A stretch of 64,000 bases of DNA from assembly GCF_020091405.1 (NCBI RefSeq), contig NZ_CP081903.1, positions 6,014,501 to 6,078,500 of the forward strand. Reading direction: 5' to 3'. The stretch is from Bacteroides cellulosilyticus (GTDB lineage Bacteria > Bacteroidota > Bacteroidia > Bacteroidales > Bacteroidaceae). Every line of letters begins with the position of its first letter. Position 1 is the stretch's first letter. Shown here piece after piece: positions 7,901 to 16,827 of the stretch. Position numbers and translations under genes: made by a program. The notes below the pieces were generated by a model. That model worked only from the letters and a program-made list of their open reading frames with translations. It was not told where the DNA came from and did no database searches.

Positions 7901-9211
7901 TTACGACCCTATTGTCAGATATATTAAACCTTCCAAATCAGATGAGCCAAAAACATTCCTACCATCAATCAATACCGGATTTTCTTTCATAGCTCTCTTT
8001 ATAATAGCCCAACTTGGCATACGAAATTCTTTCCACTCTGTTACATGAAAAATAGCATCAGCATCTATTACCGTATCATACATATTATTTCCGTAAGAGA
8101 TTACATTACCGATTCTACGTTTACACTCATTCATTGCTACAGGATCATAAGCACAAATTTCACAACCAGCCTTTAACAAGCTATCAATCAGAACAAGAGC
8201 AGGTGCTTCACGCATATCATCTGTTTCAGGTTTAAAAGCAAGTCCCCAAATTGCGACCTTTCGGCCTTTTATGTTTCCACGAAAATGTTTATTGAATTTT
8301 TCAAAAAGAATATTCTTCTGATGCTCATTAACTTCTTCTACTGCATTCAGTACACGCATTGTATAACCATTTATTGATGCCGTTTTAATCAAAGCTTTTA
8401 CATCTTTTGGGAAGCAAGAGCCACCATAGCCACATCCTGAATAAAGAAACTTACTGCCTATACGGCTATCCGAACCAATTCCTTTACGCACCATATTTAC
8501 ATCAGCCCCCAATAGTTCACAAAGATTCGCAATATCATTCATAAAACTAATGCGAGTAGCAAGCATAGAATTCGCTGCATATTTCGTCATCTCCGCTGAA
8601 GGTATATCCATAAAAATTACTCGAAAATTATTCAGCAGCATAGGTTTATAGAGCCGTGTCATCACCTCTTTTGCACGTTCCGACTCTACCCCTATTACTA
8701 CCCTGTCCGGTTTCATAAAGTCATCAATTGCATTACCTTCTTTCAAAAATTCAGGATTGGACGCCACATCAAACTCTATATTTACGCCACGTTTATTCAA
8801 CTCTGTTTGGATAGTCGCTTTCACCTTTTCAGCTGTACCAACCGGAACCGTACTTTTAGTCACTACAACCAAATACTGATTCATGTTTTGACCTATTGTC
8901 TTTGCCACCTCCAATACATAACGGAGATCCGCACTACCGTCCTCATCAGGAGGAGTACCTACGGCACTAAACACAATTGTTACACTATCTAAAACAGAAG
9001 CCAAATCTGTAGTAAAGCGCAAACGTCCTGCTTTTATATTACGAAGCACCATACTCTCTATATTGGGCTCATAAATAGGAATATTTCCACGATTCAAATT
9101 TTCAATTTTCTCAACATCTACATCTACACATACCACATTTGCGCCAAGTTCTGCAAAACATGTGCCTGATACAAGGCCAACATAACCGGTTCCAACTACT
9201 GCTATATTCAT
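7901..9211 (-). CDS. ugd: UDP-glucose 6-dehydrogenase
   Basis: This 436-residue cytosolic enzyme oxidises UDP-glucose to UDP-glucuronic acid with NAD. It shows the Rossmann start MNIAVVGTGYVGLVSGTCFA, ending with the acidic VDVDVEKI. The central part has EFLKEGNAIDDF. The catalytic cysteine lies in GCGYGGSCFPKDV, and the C-terminal domain in WGLAFKPETDDMREAP. The PIYEP motif near residue 45 points to UDP-glucose rather than UDP-ManNAc dehydrogenase. The upstream glycosyltransferase gene ends one base before it. It predicts uronic acid in the capsule repeat unit, though the enzyme may also serve other pathways. Confidence 0.9.
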   Translation of the reverse strand: MNIAVVGTGYVGLVSGTCFAELGANVVCVDVDVEKIENLNRGNIPIYEPNIESMVLRNIKAGRLRFTTDLASVLDSVTIVFSAVGTPPDEDGSADLRYVLEVAKTIGQNMNQYLVVVTKSTVPVGTAEKVKATIQTELNKRGVNIEFDVASNPEFLKEGNAIDDFMKPDRVVIGVESERAKEVMTRLYKPMLLNNFRVIFMDIPSAEMTKYAANSMLATRISFMNDIANLCELLGADVNMVRKGIGSDSRIGSKFLYSGCGYGGSCFPKDVKALIKTASINGYTMRVLNAVEEVNEHQKNILFEKFNKHFRGNIKGRKVAIWGLAFKPETDDMREAPALVLIDSLLKAGCEICAYDPVAMNECKRRIGNVISYGNNMYDTVIDADAIFHVTEWKEFRMPSWAIIKRAMKENPVLIDGRNVFGSSDLEGLIYLTIGS

Positions 9212-9212
9212 A

Positions 9213-10373
9213 TCATTTATTATATATAAAATCTGGGGTAACTATAGAACGATTTAAAATCCAATTATACAATTTTCGAAATTGACCAGTTACAATTTCA
9301 CTTGAATATGTTTTCAAGATGATATCTCTAGAAAGAGTACCTTTTTGCTCCAAAAGTTCCAATGGCAAAGAAAGTGCTTCTTGTAGCACAGAGAATATAC
9401 TATCAACAGATGGAGTAATCCACCAACCAATATCTTTTTCCTTCAAAACATCCCACGGTGTTCCAGTAGTTGTAATAACTGGAATTCCACAACACATAGC
9501 TTCAGCTATTGCCATACCAAAATTTTCACTATATGTCGGAAGAATAAATAAATCGGCACTATGGAGTATATCGATTTTATCTTTTCCATATTGCGGTCCT
9601 ACCAATTCTATTTGCAAACCACTATATTCTGTTTGAATAATCTTTTTTATGTTTTCAAAAGTATATTCCGCATCCCCTTCACCTGCTATTACCAATTCCC
9701 ACTGACTTCTAATATTCTCAGGTAACTTCTTCCATGCCTCAAACAATATTAACAGCCCTTTTTTAGGATGAAGTCTTGACAAAAACAAAAGCCTTTTTTT
9801 ATCTCTTTCTCCAATATTCCATTTTTTTAAAGGATAATTATTTATTTCAATACTATTTGGAATAACAGCAATAGGATTATTAAAGCCCAATGATCTTATA
9901 TGCTGAGCTTCCATATCAGCCGTTGCATGTATACATACAGCTTTTTCTAAGTCATATCTTTGATAAAAGAATAAAGCTATTTTCTTTTTTAAGGCTTTTT
10001 GAGATAATGACCACGGTTCAAGCGCACCTCTGGGAGTCCATATATAAGGAATATTTTTCCTTTGACACAATTTTGCTACATTATGCAATTCTAATGTCCA
10101 CAAATTATGCAATTGAACTAAATTTGTACAAGAATCTATCGAAGCTACATAATTACTACAATTAATTTTATCTATGAACTTTACTTCTGGGTTTACCAAT
10201 CTAACCTCAATAGCATTTTCATCTAACAAATTAGTATTCGGAGATAATGAATTATAAGCAACTATTACATTTTCAAATTCATCATTCTGCAAACCGCAAC
10301 AGAGCGTAGGTAAACTCCTTGATGGCCCCCCCGCACTTTTATCTAAAGTATTGATACAATGAAATATTTTCAT
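9213..10373 (-). CDS. Glycosyltransferase family 4
   Basis: This 386-residue GT-B protein carries a typical GT4 C-terminal half: LLFLSRLHPKKGLLILFEAW, ELVGPQYGKDK, and ADLFILPTYSENFGMAIAEAMCC, which contains the EX7E donor-binding glutamates. The N-terminus MKIFHCINTLDKSAGGPSRS has the glycine-rich acceptor loop. It acts at the cytosolic membrane face on the lipid-linked repeat unit. The gene is AT-rich compared with the housekeeping genes of this window, as is common for horizontally exchanged capsule genes. Donor and linkage are unknown. Confidence 0.8.
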   Translation of the reverse strand: MKIFHCINTLDKSAGGPSRSLPTLCCGLQNDEFENVIVAYNSLSPNTNLLDENAIEVRLVNPEVKFIDKINCSNYVASIDSCTNLVQLHNLWTLELHNVAKLCQRKNIPYIWTPRGALEPWSLSQKALKKKIALFFYQRYDLEKAVCIHATADMEAQHIRSLGFNNPIAVIPNSIEINNYPLKKWNIGERDKKRLLFLSRLHPKKGLLILFEAWKKLPENIRSQWELVIAGEGDAEYTFENIKKIIQTEYSGLQIELVGPQYGKDKIDILHSADLFILPTYSENFGMAIAEAMCCGIPVITTTGTPWDVLKEKDIGWWITPSVDSIFSVLQEALSLPLELLEQKGTLSRDIILKTYSSEIVTGQFRKLYNWILNRSIVTPDFIYNK

Positions 10374-10522
10374 ATAATATATACATTCACACGTGACTAC
10401 CAGGTTCCATATTTCCCTTTAGGTTACATTGAATTATTTTATTAATTAAGAACTAGTACCCTTTGCAGAGTATATCTTTTCTATAAGACACGTTAAAAAA
10501 ACAATTTGAGTATTTACAGACC
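10374..10522. other. 149-bp AT-rich spacer inside the capsule operon
   Basis: This is the largest gap inside the 1578-16016 run. I find no TAnnTTTG box on the minus strand, no open frame that looks coding and no clear hairpin. It may mark a junction where gene cassettes were exchanged. Confidence 0.3.
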
Positions 10523-11623
10523 TTACTCTTGATTTATTGATTTATCTATCGCTTTCTTCAAAGCCCAAATATATTCTTTGCCATTTTGTAAATCGGGCTC
10601 CATGTAATTACCTTCTCCCCATTCATTCCATGATTTCAAAAATATAATTTGTTTTGAACTGGGCTTAGACCTAACAGCATCTATCACCATTTCTGCATGC
10701 TTCATAAAAAGCTTTGGAGTAGATCCCTCAAAAACGACACCACGTTTACCACTCCTTGGAGTATGATCCCAATTGGGAAGAATAGAAGGGAAAATATTTT
10801 CCGCACTATCCACTTCTTTTTTTATGAGATGTTTAATCATCTTTGAGTATTTCAATCTTAAGGGATAGTGAAATGTTTTGTATCTAAATAGGTTAAACAT
10901 ATTTTCTCTAATACACTTAGAATCAAACCGATAAGCTCCTAAACGCAACATATTGATCGCATCAAAGCCATCATTTAGCAATCTGCTATTTTCTTTTTCA
11001 TCTATAGAATACGCTACAAAGAAAAAAGAATCGGCAATGCCTGATTCCTTAATCAATTTATTCCATAAACTTTTAAAATTAGGAAAATCAGGAATCAGCA
11101 AAGGACGATATATTACAAATAATGGTCGATTATCAATTCTTATATATCGCTTATCTGAGATAATAGGAATTATAGTCTTAAAATGATTTATAATATCATC
11201 ATCTCCCGGATATTGTTGCTCTATCAATATCTTTCCCTGAGATTTATGCTGTGTATTCCAAGACTTAGATAACCATGAATCATTTGCCCAGCCTAAACAA
11301 AAAGGGAAATCAGGTTTCCCTGTTTTTACTACTTCATTAATTGGATATTCTAACAATTGTTTTCCATTCCCAAACCAATAATGCCAATAACAAAAGCCAT
11401 ACACCCCAGCTTCCCTAGCCAGTTCAGCCTGCGCTTCTCTCACTTCCGGAATTCTCAAATCATAAAAGCCTAAATCTTTTGGTATTTTGGGCTGCAAATG
11501 ATGTCTAAACAAAGGCTTTGCCTTAGCTACATTAGTCCATTCCGTAAACCCATTCCCCCACCATCCATTATTCTCTGGAATAGGATGATATTGCGGCAAA
11601 TAATATGCAATAATTTTAACCAT
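10523..11623 (-). CDS. WbsX-like GH99-family glycan biosynthesis protein
   Basis: The 366-residue product matches the WbsX family (GH99-like TIM barrel) found in O-antigen and capsule clusters. It starts IAYYLPQYHPIPENNGWWG and continues GFTEWTNVAKAKPLFRHHLQ. It then shows YGFCYWHYWFGNGKQLLE, GRPLFVIYRP-like wording (DNRPLFVIYRP), and SWNEWGEGNYMEPD near the end, which carries paired acidic residues. The family is thought to act as a glycosyltransferase, or possibly a glycan-trimming enzyme, but its chemistry is not settled. It lies 18 bp downstream of the polymerase gene, with a 149-bp spacer after it. Confidence 0.8.
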   Translation of the reverse strand: MVKIIAYYLPQYHPIPENNGWWGNGFTEWTNVAKAKPLFRHHLQPKIPKDLGFYDLRIPEVREAQAELAREAGVYGFCYWHYWFGNGKQLLEYPINEVVKTGKPDFPFCLGWANDSWLSKSWNTQHKSQGKILIEQQYPGDDDIINHFKTIIPIISDKRYIRIDNRPLFVIYRPLLIPDFPNFKSLWNKLIKESGIADSFFFVAYSIDEKENSRLLNDGFDAINMLRLGAYRFDSKCIRENMFNLFRYKTFHYPLRLKYSKMIKHLIKKEVDSAENIFPSILPNWDHTPRSGKRGVVFEGSTPKLFMKHAEMVIDAVRSKPSSKQIIFLKSWNEWGEGNYMEPDLQNGKEYIWALKKAIDKSINQE

Positions 11624-11641
11624 GATATAATAATTGTGTTA

Positions 11642-12838
11642 TTACGCTCTCAGGTGCATGCGCCCGATTGTCGCTCTTTGAATAAATTTTAGTAAAAAGT
11701 ATATAATCCAAGCTTCCAATAATTGAATTCCATACCCACGGCCCAACACAAATACACCATTAAATATCAACATAGAATACGTAAGCAGTAAATATATGTC
11801 AGGTATGTCAAGAAAACGATGCCTACCTATTTTGCAGAAATAACTGCAGAATATAATAGCCACCAGAACTGTTCCCACTAAACCAAAATCAAGATATAGT
11901 ACACCAACAAACGTAATAAAATTCGTTCCAAAATGAGTCCCAAACCGGACATCCTTTAAACTACTACAATCAAACATATATGCGCCATTGGCATAGTTCT
12001 GAATAGTGTCCATAACTCCATAATTAAAAGTTAACATGGAATGTCCCAAATAATACATCATCGATTCACCGGCATCAATATTGAGTGAACTCTCTTCAAA
12101 ACGGCTTACAGTCACCGCAATAAAGTAGATCAAAATCAGAGGAATAATTATCGAGACAGCAATTATCAATGTTCGCTTCACATATTTTGGCAAGATATCT
12201 TTCATCATTAAGTAAACGATTGCAAAATTCGCAAACAAAGCGACCATACCTCCCCTACTCGCCAAAGAGATAGTGGCCAATATAACAGGAAGAAATGCAG
12301 CAATCCCCAATAAAAAAAGAAAAATCTTGCTTTGTTTTTCCTTTGCCAGAAAAGAGAAAAAAAGAACCATACCCAAATATCGAACATGAAAAAACAAATT
12401 AGTAAATTTCGAAAATAGATTACCTTCCTTTTCTTCATGAGCCATCTCATATATATCCGCCAGATCAGAAGAATATAAACTATCTAATGCTATCGGGAAA
12501 TACACAATACTACTAAATATAGCCAAAACAATATAAACTTTGGCTATAGTTCGATAAACATTATAACTAGATAGCGGATTTTCTTGAATAACAAAACGGT
12601 TCTTCATGAATGGCTTCATGAAGATTAAGATCACAATATATAAATACAGAAATGAGAAAAAAGAAAAATGCCAGAAATGAGAAGAAGCATTGTAATTAAT
12701 GACACAAAAAAGCGATATCGTAGCATACATGAACATTAAAAATACTCCCACGCTTATCGTTCTATGCTTACTATATACATAGATAAAAGTCACTACATAA
12801 AGGAAACTATTAATAATAGTAACAATAAAATCATCCAT
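11642..12838 (-). CDS. Wzy-like O-antigen/capsule repeat-unit polymerase
   Basis: This is a 398-residue polytopic membrane protein with roughly ten to twelve hydrophobic segments and a long, less hydrophobic loop around residues 240-310, as in Wzy polymerases. Wzy proteins share little sequence, so the call rests on topology, size and position. It is the only such protein in the window, and it lies among glycosyltransferases. It would polymerise lipid-linked repeat units at the periplasmic face. The partner flippase is not in this half of the locus but at 25612-27144. Low GC fits a strain-specific capsule gene. Confidence 0.7.
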   Translation of the reverse strand: MDDFIVTIINSFLYVVTFIYVYSKHRTISVGVFLMFMYATISLFCVINYNASSHFWHFSFFSFLYLYIVILIFMKPFMKNRFVIQENPLSSYNVYRTIAKVYIVLAIFSSIVYFPIALDSLYSSDLADIYEMAHEEKEGNLFSKFTNLFFHVRYLGMVLFFSFLAKEKQSKIFLFLLGIAAFLPVILATISLASRGGMVALFANFAIVYLMMKDILPKYVKRTLIIAVSIIIPLILIYFIAVTVSRFEESSLNIDAGESMMYYLGHSMLTFNYGVMDTIQNYANGAYMFDCSSLKDVRFGTHFGTNFITFVGVLYLDFGLVGTVLVAIIFCSYFCKIGRHRFLDIPDIYLLLTYSMLIFNGVFVLGRGYGIQLLEAWIIYFLLKFIQRATIGRMHLRA

Positions 12839-12877
12839 TCAAACTATATAAAAGTACATCAATCAAAATGCAGTCTA

Positions 12878-13825
12878 CTATTTTTTACCAATCACTTTGG
12901 CAGATACTTTAAAACCAGCAACCATTATTAAAAGTAAAACAATCTTATATTTGAAAGAAGCCAGAAGTAGTGCTTTTCTTAATAAAGTAGATTTGTTCTT
13001 CCAGTCTTGTATATAAGCACTCAGTACTTGATAATTATTTTGAGCAACAGCCTTAACTATAAGGTATGAATACGAGAAGTAATAATGTACAAATATTGCA
13101 CTATCGAGTTGTTTTATCATACAGTAGTCAAGTATTTTTCTCAATGTATCAAGTTGTTGGGTACGTTTTCTCAACGAATAAGTAGAATTACAGATAGACC
13201 CTTCGCGTACTACATAATAATAGCATCCCACCTCTGAAATAACCAATGACGAAACACATTGTGCGATTTCAGGTAAGATATATCCATCTTCAAACAATCG
13301 ACCTTCGGCAAACCTTGAATATAAGAATATATCAATTTTATAAATACATCTCCATACCGCACAATTATACTTGTTCGAAAACAAATAATTAAGTACATCA
13401 GTTTTATTAAGCAAAACTTGTGGATCATTTTTATAAAGGATATTATCCGTATCAGAATATTTACAATATGGCAATATCATCATATCAATATCTGGGTTTT
13501 GTTCCAAGAATTCCATATTAGCTTCATAAAAATCACTAGATATGAAATCATCACTATCAACAAATGATACATAATTACCTTTTGCTACATTCAAACCGGC
13601 ATTCCTTGCGCTACTTAATCCGCCATTCGGTTTATCTACTATAACAATTCTATTGTTTGTAGCTTCATAGCGTTTGCAAATGCTCAAACTATTATCAGTA
13701 CTTCCATCATTCACCAAAATTAATTCAAAATTCTTAAATGGTTGAATCAAGATACTATCAAGACATCTTTCTAAGTACTTCTCTACATTATAGACAGGTA
13801 CAATTATTGATAACAATAAGTTCAT
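12878..13825 (-). CDS. Glycosyltransferase family 2
   Basis: The 315-residue protein has a canonical GT-A start, SIIVPVYNVEKYLERCLDSI, then LVNDGSTDNSLSIC and the metal/nucleotide site FVDSDDFIS, which contains DxD-type aspartates. The C-terminal third holds a hydrophobic stretch (YKIVLLLIMVAGF) that may associate with the membrane. GT2 enzymes are inverting and use nucleotide sugars on the cytosolic face. It lies between a GT4-like gene and the polymerase in the capsule operon. Donor sugar is unknown. Confidence 0.85.
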   Translation of the reverse strand: MNLLLSIIVPVYNVEKYLERCLDSILIQPFKNFELILVNDGSTDNSLSICKRYEATNNRIVIVDKPNGGLSSARNAGLNVAKGNYVSFVDSDDFISSDFYEANMEFLEQNPDIDMMILPYCKYSDTDNILYKNDPQVLLNKTDVLNYLFSNKYNCAVWRCIYKIDIFLYSRFAEGRLFEDGYILPEIAQCVSSLVISEVGCYYYVVREGSICNSTYSLRKRTQQLDTLRKILDYCMIKQLDSAIFVHYYFSYSYLIVKAVAQNNYQVLSAYIQDWKNKSTLLRKALLLASFKYKIVLLLIMVAGFKVSAKVIGKK

Positions 13826-13847
13826 ATTTTGCTATTTAATATTCTCT

Positions 13848-14900
13848 TTAACAATCCATCATTTTCTTCACTACATCATTAAACTGCTCAAAACTAAGTT
13901 GTTTACTCTTCAAGAGCGAAGCCACTTTCATTGATTGAAGTGTTTTCTTTTGCATCAACACTTCAATTGCTGTCTTAAAACTATTAATGTCATTCTTACA
14001 AAATATAGCATTGCTATTATCACAATAATCCCGAATAGAACCTACATCACTAACAATAATAGCTAACCCCATTGCCATGCTAGTGGTAATAACATTACTT
14101 CCCACAGTATCATCCATAATATTCAATGAAATATCCGATTTACACATCAAATTTCTTAGTTCATCCTCAGAAACAAAACCAAATAATTGTATATCATCCG
14201 ATCGTTTAAAATACCCATCTAATGGCAATTTTCCCTTGCAAATTATAAAACGAACCCCCTCAACATTATTCACAATATCTGCCAGTAATCTAAAATTTCT
14301 TTTCATAGCCCCCATTACAATAACAGTAGGTTTTAGAGTTGGCTCTGAAGTTTTAATTTGATAATAATAACTAGAATCAACATAGTGTTTTATAGTAAAT
14401 ACTTTACTTTTAGGCACTCCCATTTCAACAAAATATGCTGTTAAAGAAGAACCAAACGTTAGTAGATAATCAACTTGTTTCCCCCACTTTAAAACTTGAT
14501 TTTGTGAAAAAAAAGACTGCAATGACAATGGAGTAAGATGAGCTAATGCAATTCTTTTGACTTTAGGTCTAAACAATTTAAATGTTTTAGCTATTCCTAA
14601 TTGGGAATAAGTAGGTAACAAATACTCTAATAGAATAACACTATCTTCATTTCTAATTTTGATCAGTACAAAAAATGTAATAAACAGATGATACAAAGGT
14701 ATCCATATTCTATCAAAAATATAAGCTTTAAAAAATCGAAAATACTTATTTGAAGAGCTTACAAACAGATTTTTATTATCCGGAAATATTATTAGTTCAT
14801 ACTTTCCCGGATAGTTTTCTTTCAATAGCTGACACATATGCTTCATACCAGCATGATTGCCATCAGTATTCTTCCAATTTTGACAAAATATATAATTCAT
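13848..14900 (-). CDS. Glycosyltransferase, GT4-like
   Basis: The 350-residue protein looks like a GT-B glycosyltransferase. The C-terminal half has VIVMGAMKRNFRLLADIV, VRFIICKGKLPLDGYF, LFGFVSEDELRNLMCKSD, and then a donor-binding region around NVITTSMAMGLAIIVSDVGS. The N-terminus (YIFCQNWKNTDGNHAGM) is divergent. The classical EX7E pair is not obvious, so family membership is less secure than for its neighbours. It is strongly AT-rich. It is placed between the pyruvyl transferase and the GT2 gene. Confidence 0.65.
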   Translation of the reverse strand: MNYIFCQNWKNTDGNHAGMKHMCQLLKENYPGKYELIIFPDNKNLFVSSSNKYFRFFKAYIFDRIWIPLYHLFITFFVLIKIRNEDSVILLEYLLPTYSQLGIAKTFKLFRPKVKRIALAHLTPLSLQSFFSQNQVLKWGKQVDYLLTFGSSLTAYFVEMGVPKSKVFTIKHYVDSSYYYQIKTSEPTLKPTVIVMGAMKRNFRLLADIVNNVEGVRFIICKGKLPLDGYFKRSDDIQLFGFVSEDELRNLMCKSDISLNIMDDTVGSNVITTSMAMGLAIIVSDVGSIRDYCDNSNAIFCKNDINSFKTAIEVLMQKKTLQSMKVASLLKSKQLSFEQFNDVVKKMMDC

Positions 14901-14933
14901 AAAAATAATTTCAGATTTTACGACTTTAACAGA

Positions 14934-16016
14934 TTAACAGTTATCCAATGCAGTTTTCAAAAACGTAATTGATATATTTCGATACTTTGCAATACATTCC
15001 TCCATTTCAATCCAATCTATTGACAAACATCGATCAATACGTGTAGAAGTCAGTTCTTGTGATGATTCAATCATTAAATCCATCAATCCAAACATTTCTA
15101 GTAATGAAGTAAAACGCGCTAAACCACGAGACCTATTTCCCATCACAATAAAAGGTTTTCTGAAAATAATAGAGAAAATACATCCATGATACGAATCTGT
15201 GAAAACAAAATCAGCATCCTTAAAAGCTTTCAACCAATTCTCAACGCTAGGCATTGAGGAAGTATTCAATTGAATTGAATAGGCTTTTTTCTGCAAGTCA
15301 GACTCTAATTTTCGAACGATAGAACCCTTTTCCGAAGTCATATCAAGTAAATAGCAAAATAAGTTACCATTAAAAGCTATTGATTCTGAGTCCCCTATCA
15401 ATTTATCGTAATCTGCTTGACATAGAAGTAATGTAGGATCCAAAACGTGTACCGGAGGAACTGTTTGCCATTTATATACATCACGAATCAGACCTATAGC
15501 AGAGGACTCACGTATTGAAACCGCATGAAATAACTTCAACAAATCACCACATATCTGAATTTCACTTGCTGAATATTCAGCTTTATCTGTTCCAAAAGAA
15601 GCTGCATAGCTGATCTTTTTACATGCACTATTTTTCACAAAATCCAAATAATAATTCTCTATTGGATGAACATATAGAGGACGCCAAACTTGATCAGACC
15701 CTACTATTACAGCATCAAAGTACTGCAATTTATCCAATCCTTTAACAGATCTAATTTCAGAGGTTCTAGGAGTTATGTATTTCAAAAAAAAAGGATTTAT
15801 ATTGCTATTTACTTTCTTTTTTCCTAAAATGAGTCTTAAAAAAGTTTTTATCTGACTTTTTATTATTACTTTTTTCTTTTTCTCTACAAAATCAACTTTA
15901 TCAATGTATGTAACATCATGCCCTAAGCTTTTAAGTATAGATAATAAGGCATAACATTGGAGTACCCAACCATAATTTGCATTTTTATGAAGAGACAATA
16001 AACCTATTTTCATCAT
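14934..16016 (-). CDS. Polysaccharide pyruvyl transferase family protein
   Basis: The 360-residue protein fits the WcaK/CsaB-type pyruvyl transferase family. It has an N-terminal GLLSLHKNANYGWVLQCYA, then VGSDQVWRP, ISYAASFGTD, a SIRE segment (VSIRESSAIGLI), and the late signature FTDSYHGCIFSIIF. These enzymes move pyruvate from phosphoenolpyruvate onto a sugar as a ketal, adding negative charge to the glycan. In Bacteroides such genes often travel with FrhB-like iron-sulfur proteins. Here the FrhB-like gene is 16 kb away, in the other half of the capsule region. Confidence 0.8.
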   Translation of the reverse strand: MMKIGLLSLHKNANYGWVLQCYALLSILKSLGHDVTYIDKVDFVEKKKKVIIKSQIKTFLRLILGKKKVNSNINPFFLKYITPRTSEIRSVKGLDKLQYFDAVIVGSDQVWRPLYVHPIENYYLDFVKNSACKKISYAASFGTDKAEYSASEIQICGDLLKLFHAVSIRESSAIGLIRDVYKWQTVPPVHVLDPTLLLCQADYDKLIGDSESIAFNGNLFCYLLDMTSEKGSIVRKLESDLQKKAYSIQLNTSSMPSVENWLKAFKDADFVFTDSYHGCIFSIIFRKPFIVMGNRSRGLARFTSLLEMFGLMDLMIESSQELTSTRIDRCLSIDWIEMEECIAKYRNISITFLKTALDNC

Positions 16017-16115
16017 TTCTTAAGTATAATCTTTGTTTTACTATTCAAAAGATGGTCTAACAGCCGCAATATATATTCCACACAGACAAATATTTAGTAC
16101 AAAGCATCTTTATAG

Positions 16116-16664
16116 TTAAAATAGCCATTCAGCATCTTTCAACCTCAAATGCAATCTATCCTTCTCGCTCAGTACCACCTTATCTCCCGGTATCCCCCAG
16201 TCAATCCCCAAATCCGGATCATCCCACGCAATCGCCCCCTCGTTTTGCGGTGCATAAAAATTATCACATTTATACTGAAAAATAACCTCTTCACTCAACA
16301 CACTAAAACCGTGAGCAAAACCACGAGGTATAAAGAACTGACGATGATTTTCATCTGTCAACTCTACTGCTACATGCTGCCCAAAAGTGGGAGAATTTTT
16401 ACAAATATCTACAGCCACATCAAGTACCGCTCCTTTCACAACACGCACCAATTTACTTTGAGCAAAAGGCGGCTTCTGAAAGTGTAAGCCACGAATGACT
16501 CCATAAGAAGATTTACTTTCATTATCCTGCACAAATACAGTATGACACACCTTTTCTACAAACTCTTTCTGATTAAATGACTCAAAGAAATAGCCACGAG
16601 CGTCCTTAAAAAGACGGGGTTCGATGATGACAACGCCATCTATCGGAGTCTTAATTACGTTCAT
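16116..16664 (-). CDS. rmlC: dTDP-4-dehydrorhamnose 3,5-epimerase
   Basis: This cupin-fold enzyme of 182 residues, the usual RmlC size, acts in the dTDP-L-rhamnose pathway. Visible features are FFESFNQKEF, QDNESKSSYGVIRGLHFQ with the catalytic histidine, VRVVKGAVLDVAVDI, FIPRGFAHGFSVLS, and QYKCDNFYAPQNEGAI with the active-site tyrosine. It is the first gene of this capsule half. The partner genes rmlA, rmlB and rmlD are not in the window. In many Bacteroides capsule loci rmlA and rmlC stand directly after upxZ, so this gene may mark an original operon start. Confidence 0.92.
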   Translation of the reverse strand: MNVIKTPIDGVVIIEPRLFKDARGYFFESFNQKEFVEKVCHTVFVQDNESKSSYGVIRGLHFQKPPFAQSKLVRVVKGAVLDVAVDICKNSPTFGQHVAVELTDENHRQFFIPRGFAHGFSVLSEEVIFQYKCDNFYAPQNEGAIAWDDPDLGIDWGIPGDKVVLSEKDRLHLRLKDAEWLF

Positions 16665-16705
16665 TTTGATATGATTAAAATAAAATGGATGGATTTTATA
16701 CGGAC

Positions 16706-16771
16706 ACGACCGATACGTATGCTTCTTATCCTATAAGCACTAATGATGCGGTCGTAAACGTTCCAACGTTT
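16706..16771. repeat. Nested inverted repeats upstream of rmlC
   Basis: ACGACCG (16706-16712) pairs with CGGTCGT (16749-16755), and inside it CTTAT-CCT-ATAAG forms a small hairpin. Immediately next to it is the palindrome AAACGTT-CC-AACGTTT (16756-16771). They fill the 163-bp gap between the ATPase stop and rmlC. There is no TAnnTTTG box here on the minus strand and no T-run. Confidence 0.45.
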
Positions 16772-16827
16772 CACAACCTACAATAAAATTATACTACAAG
16801 ATTACACTTTCAGGAAAATTACACTTT

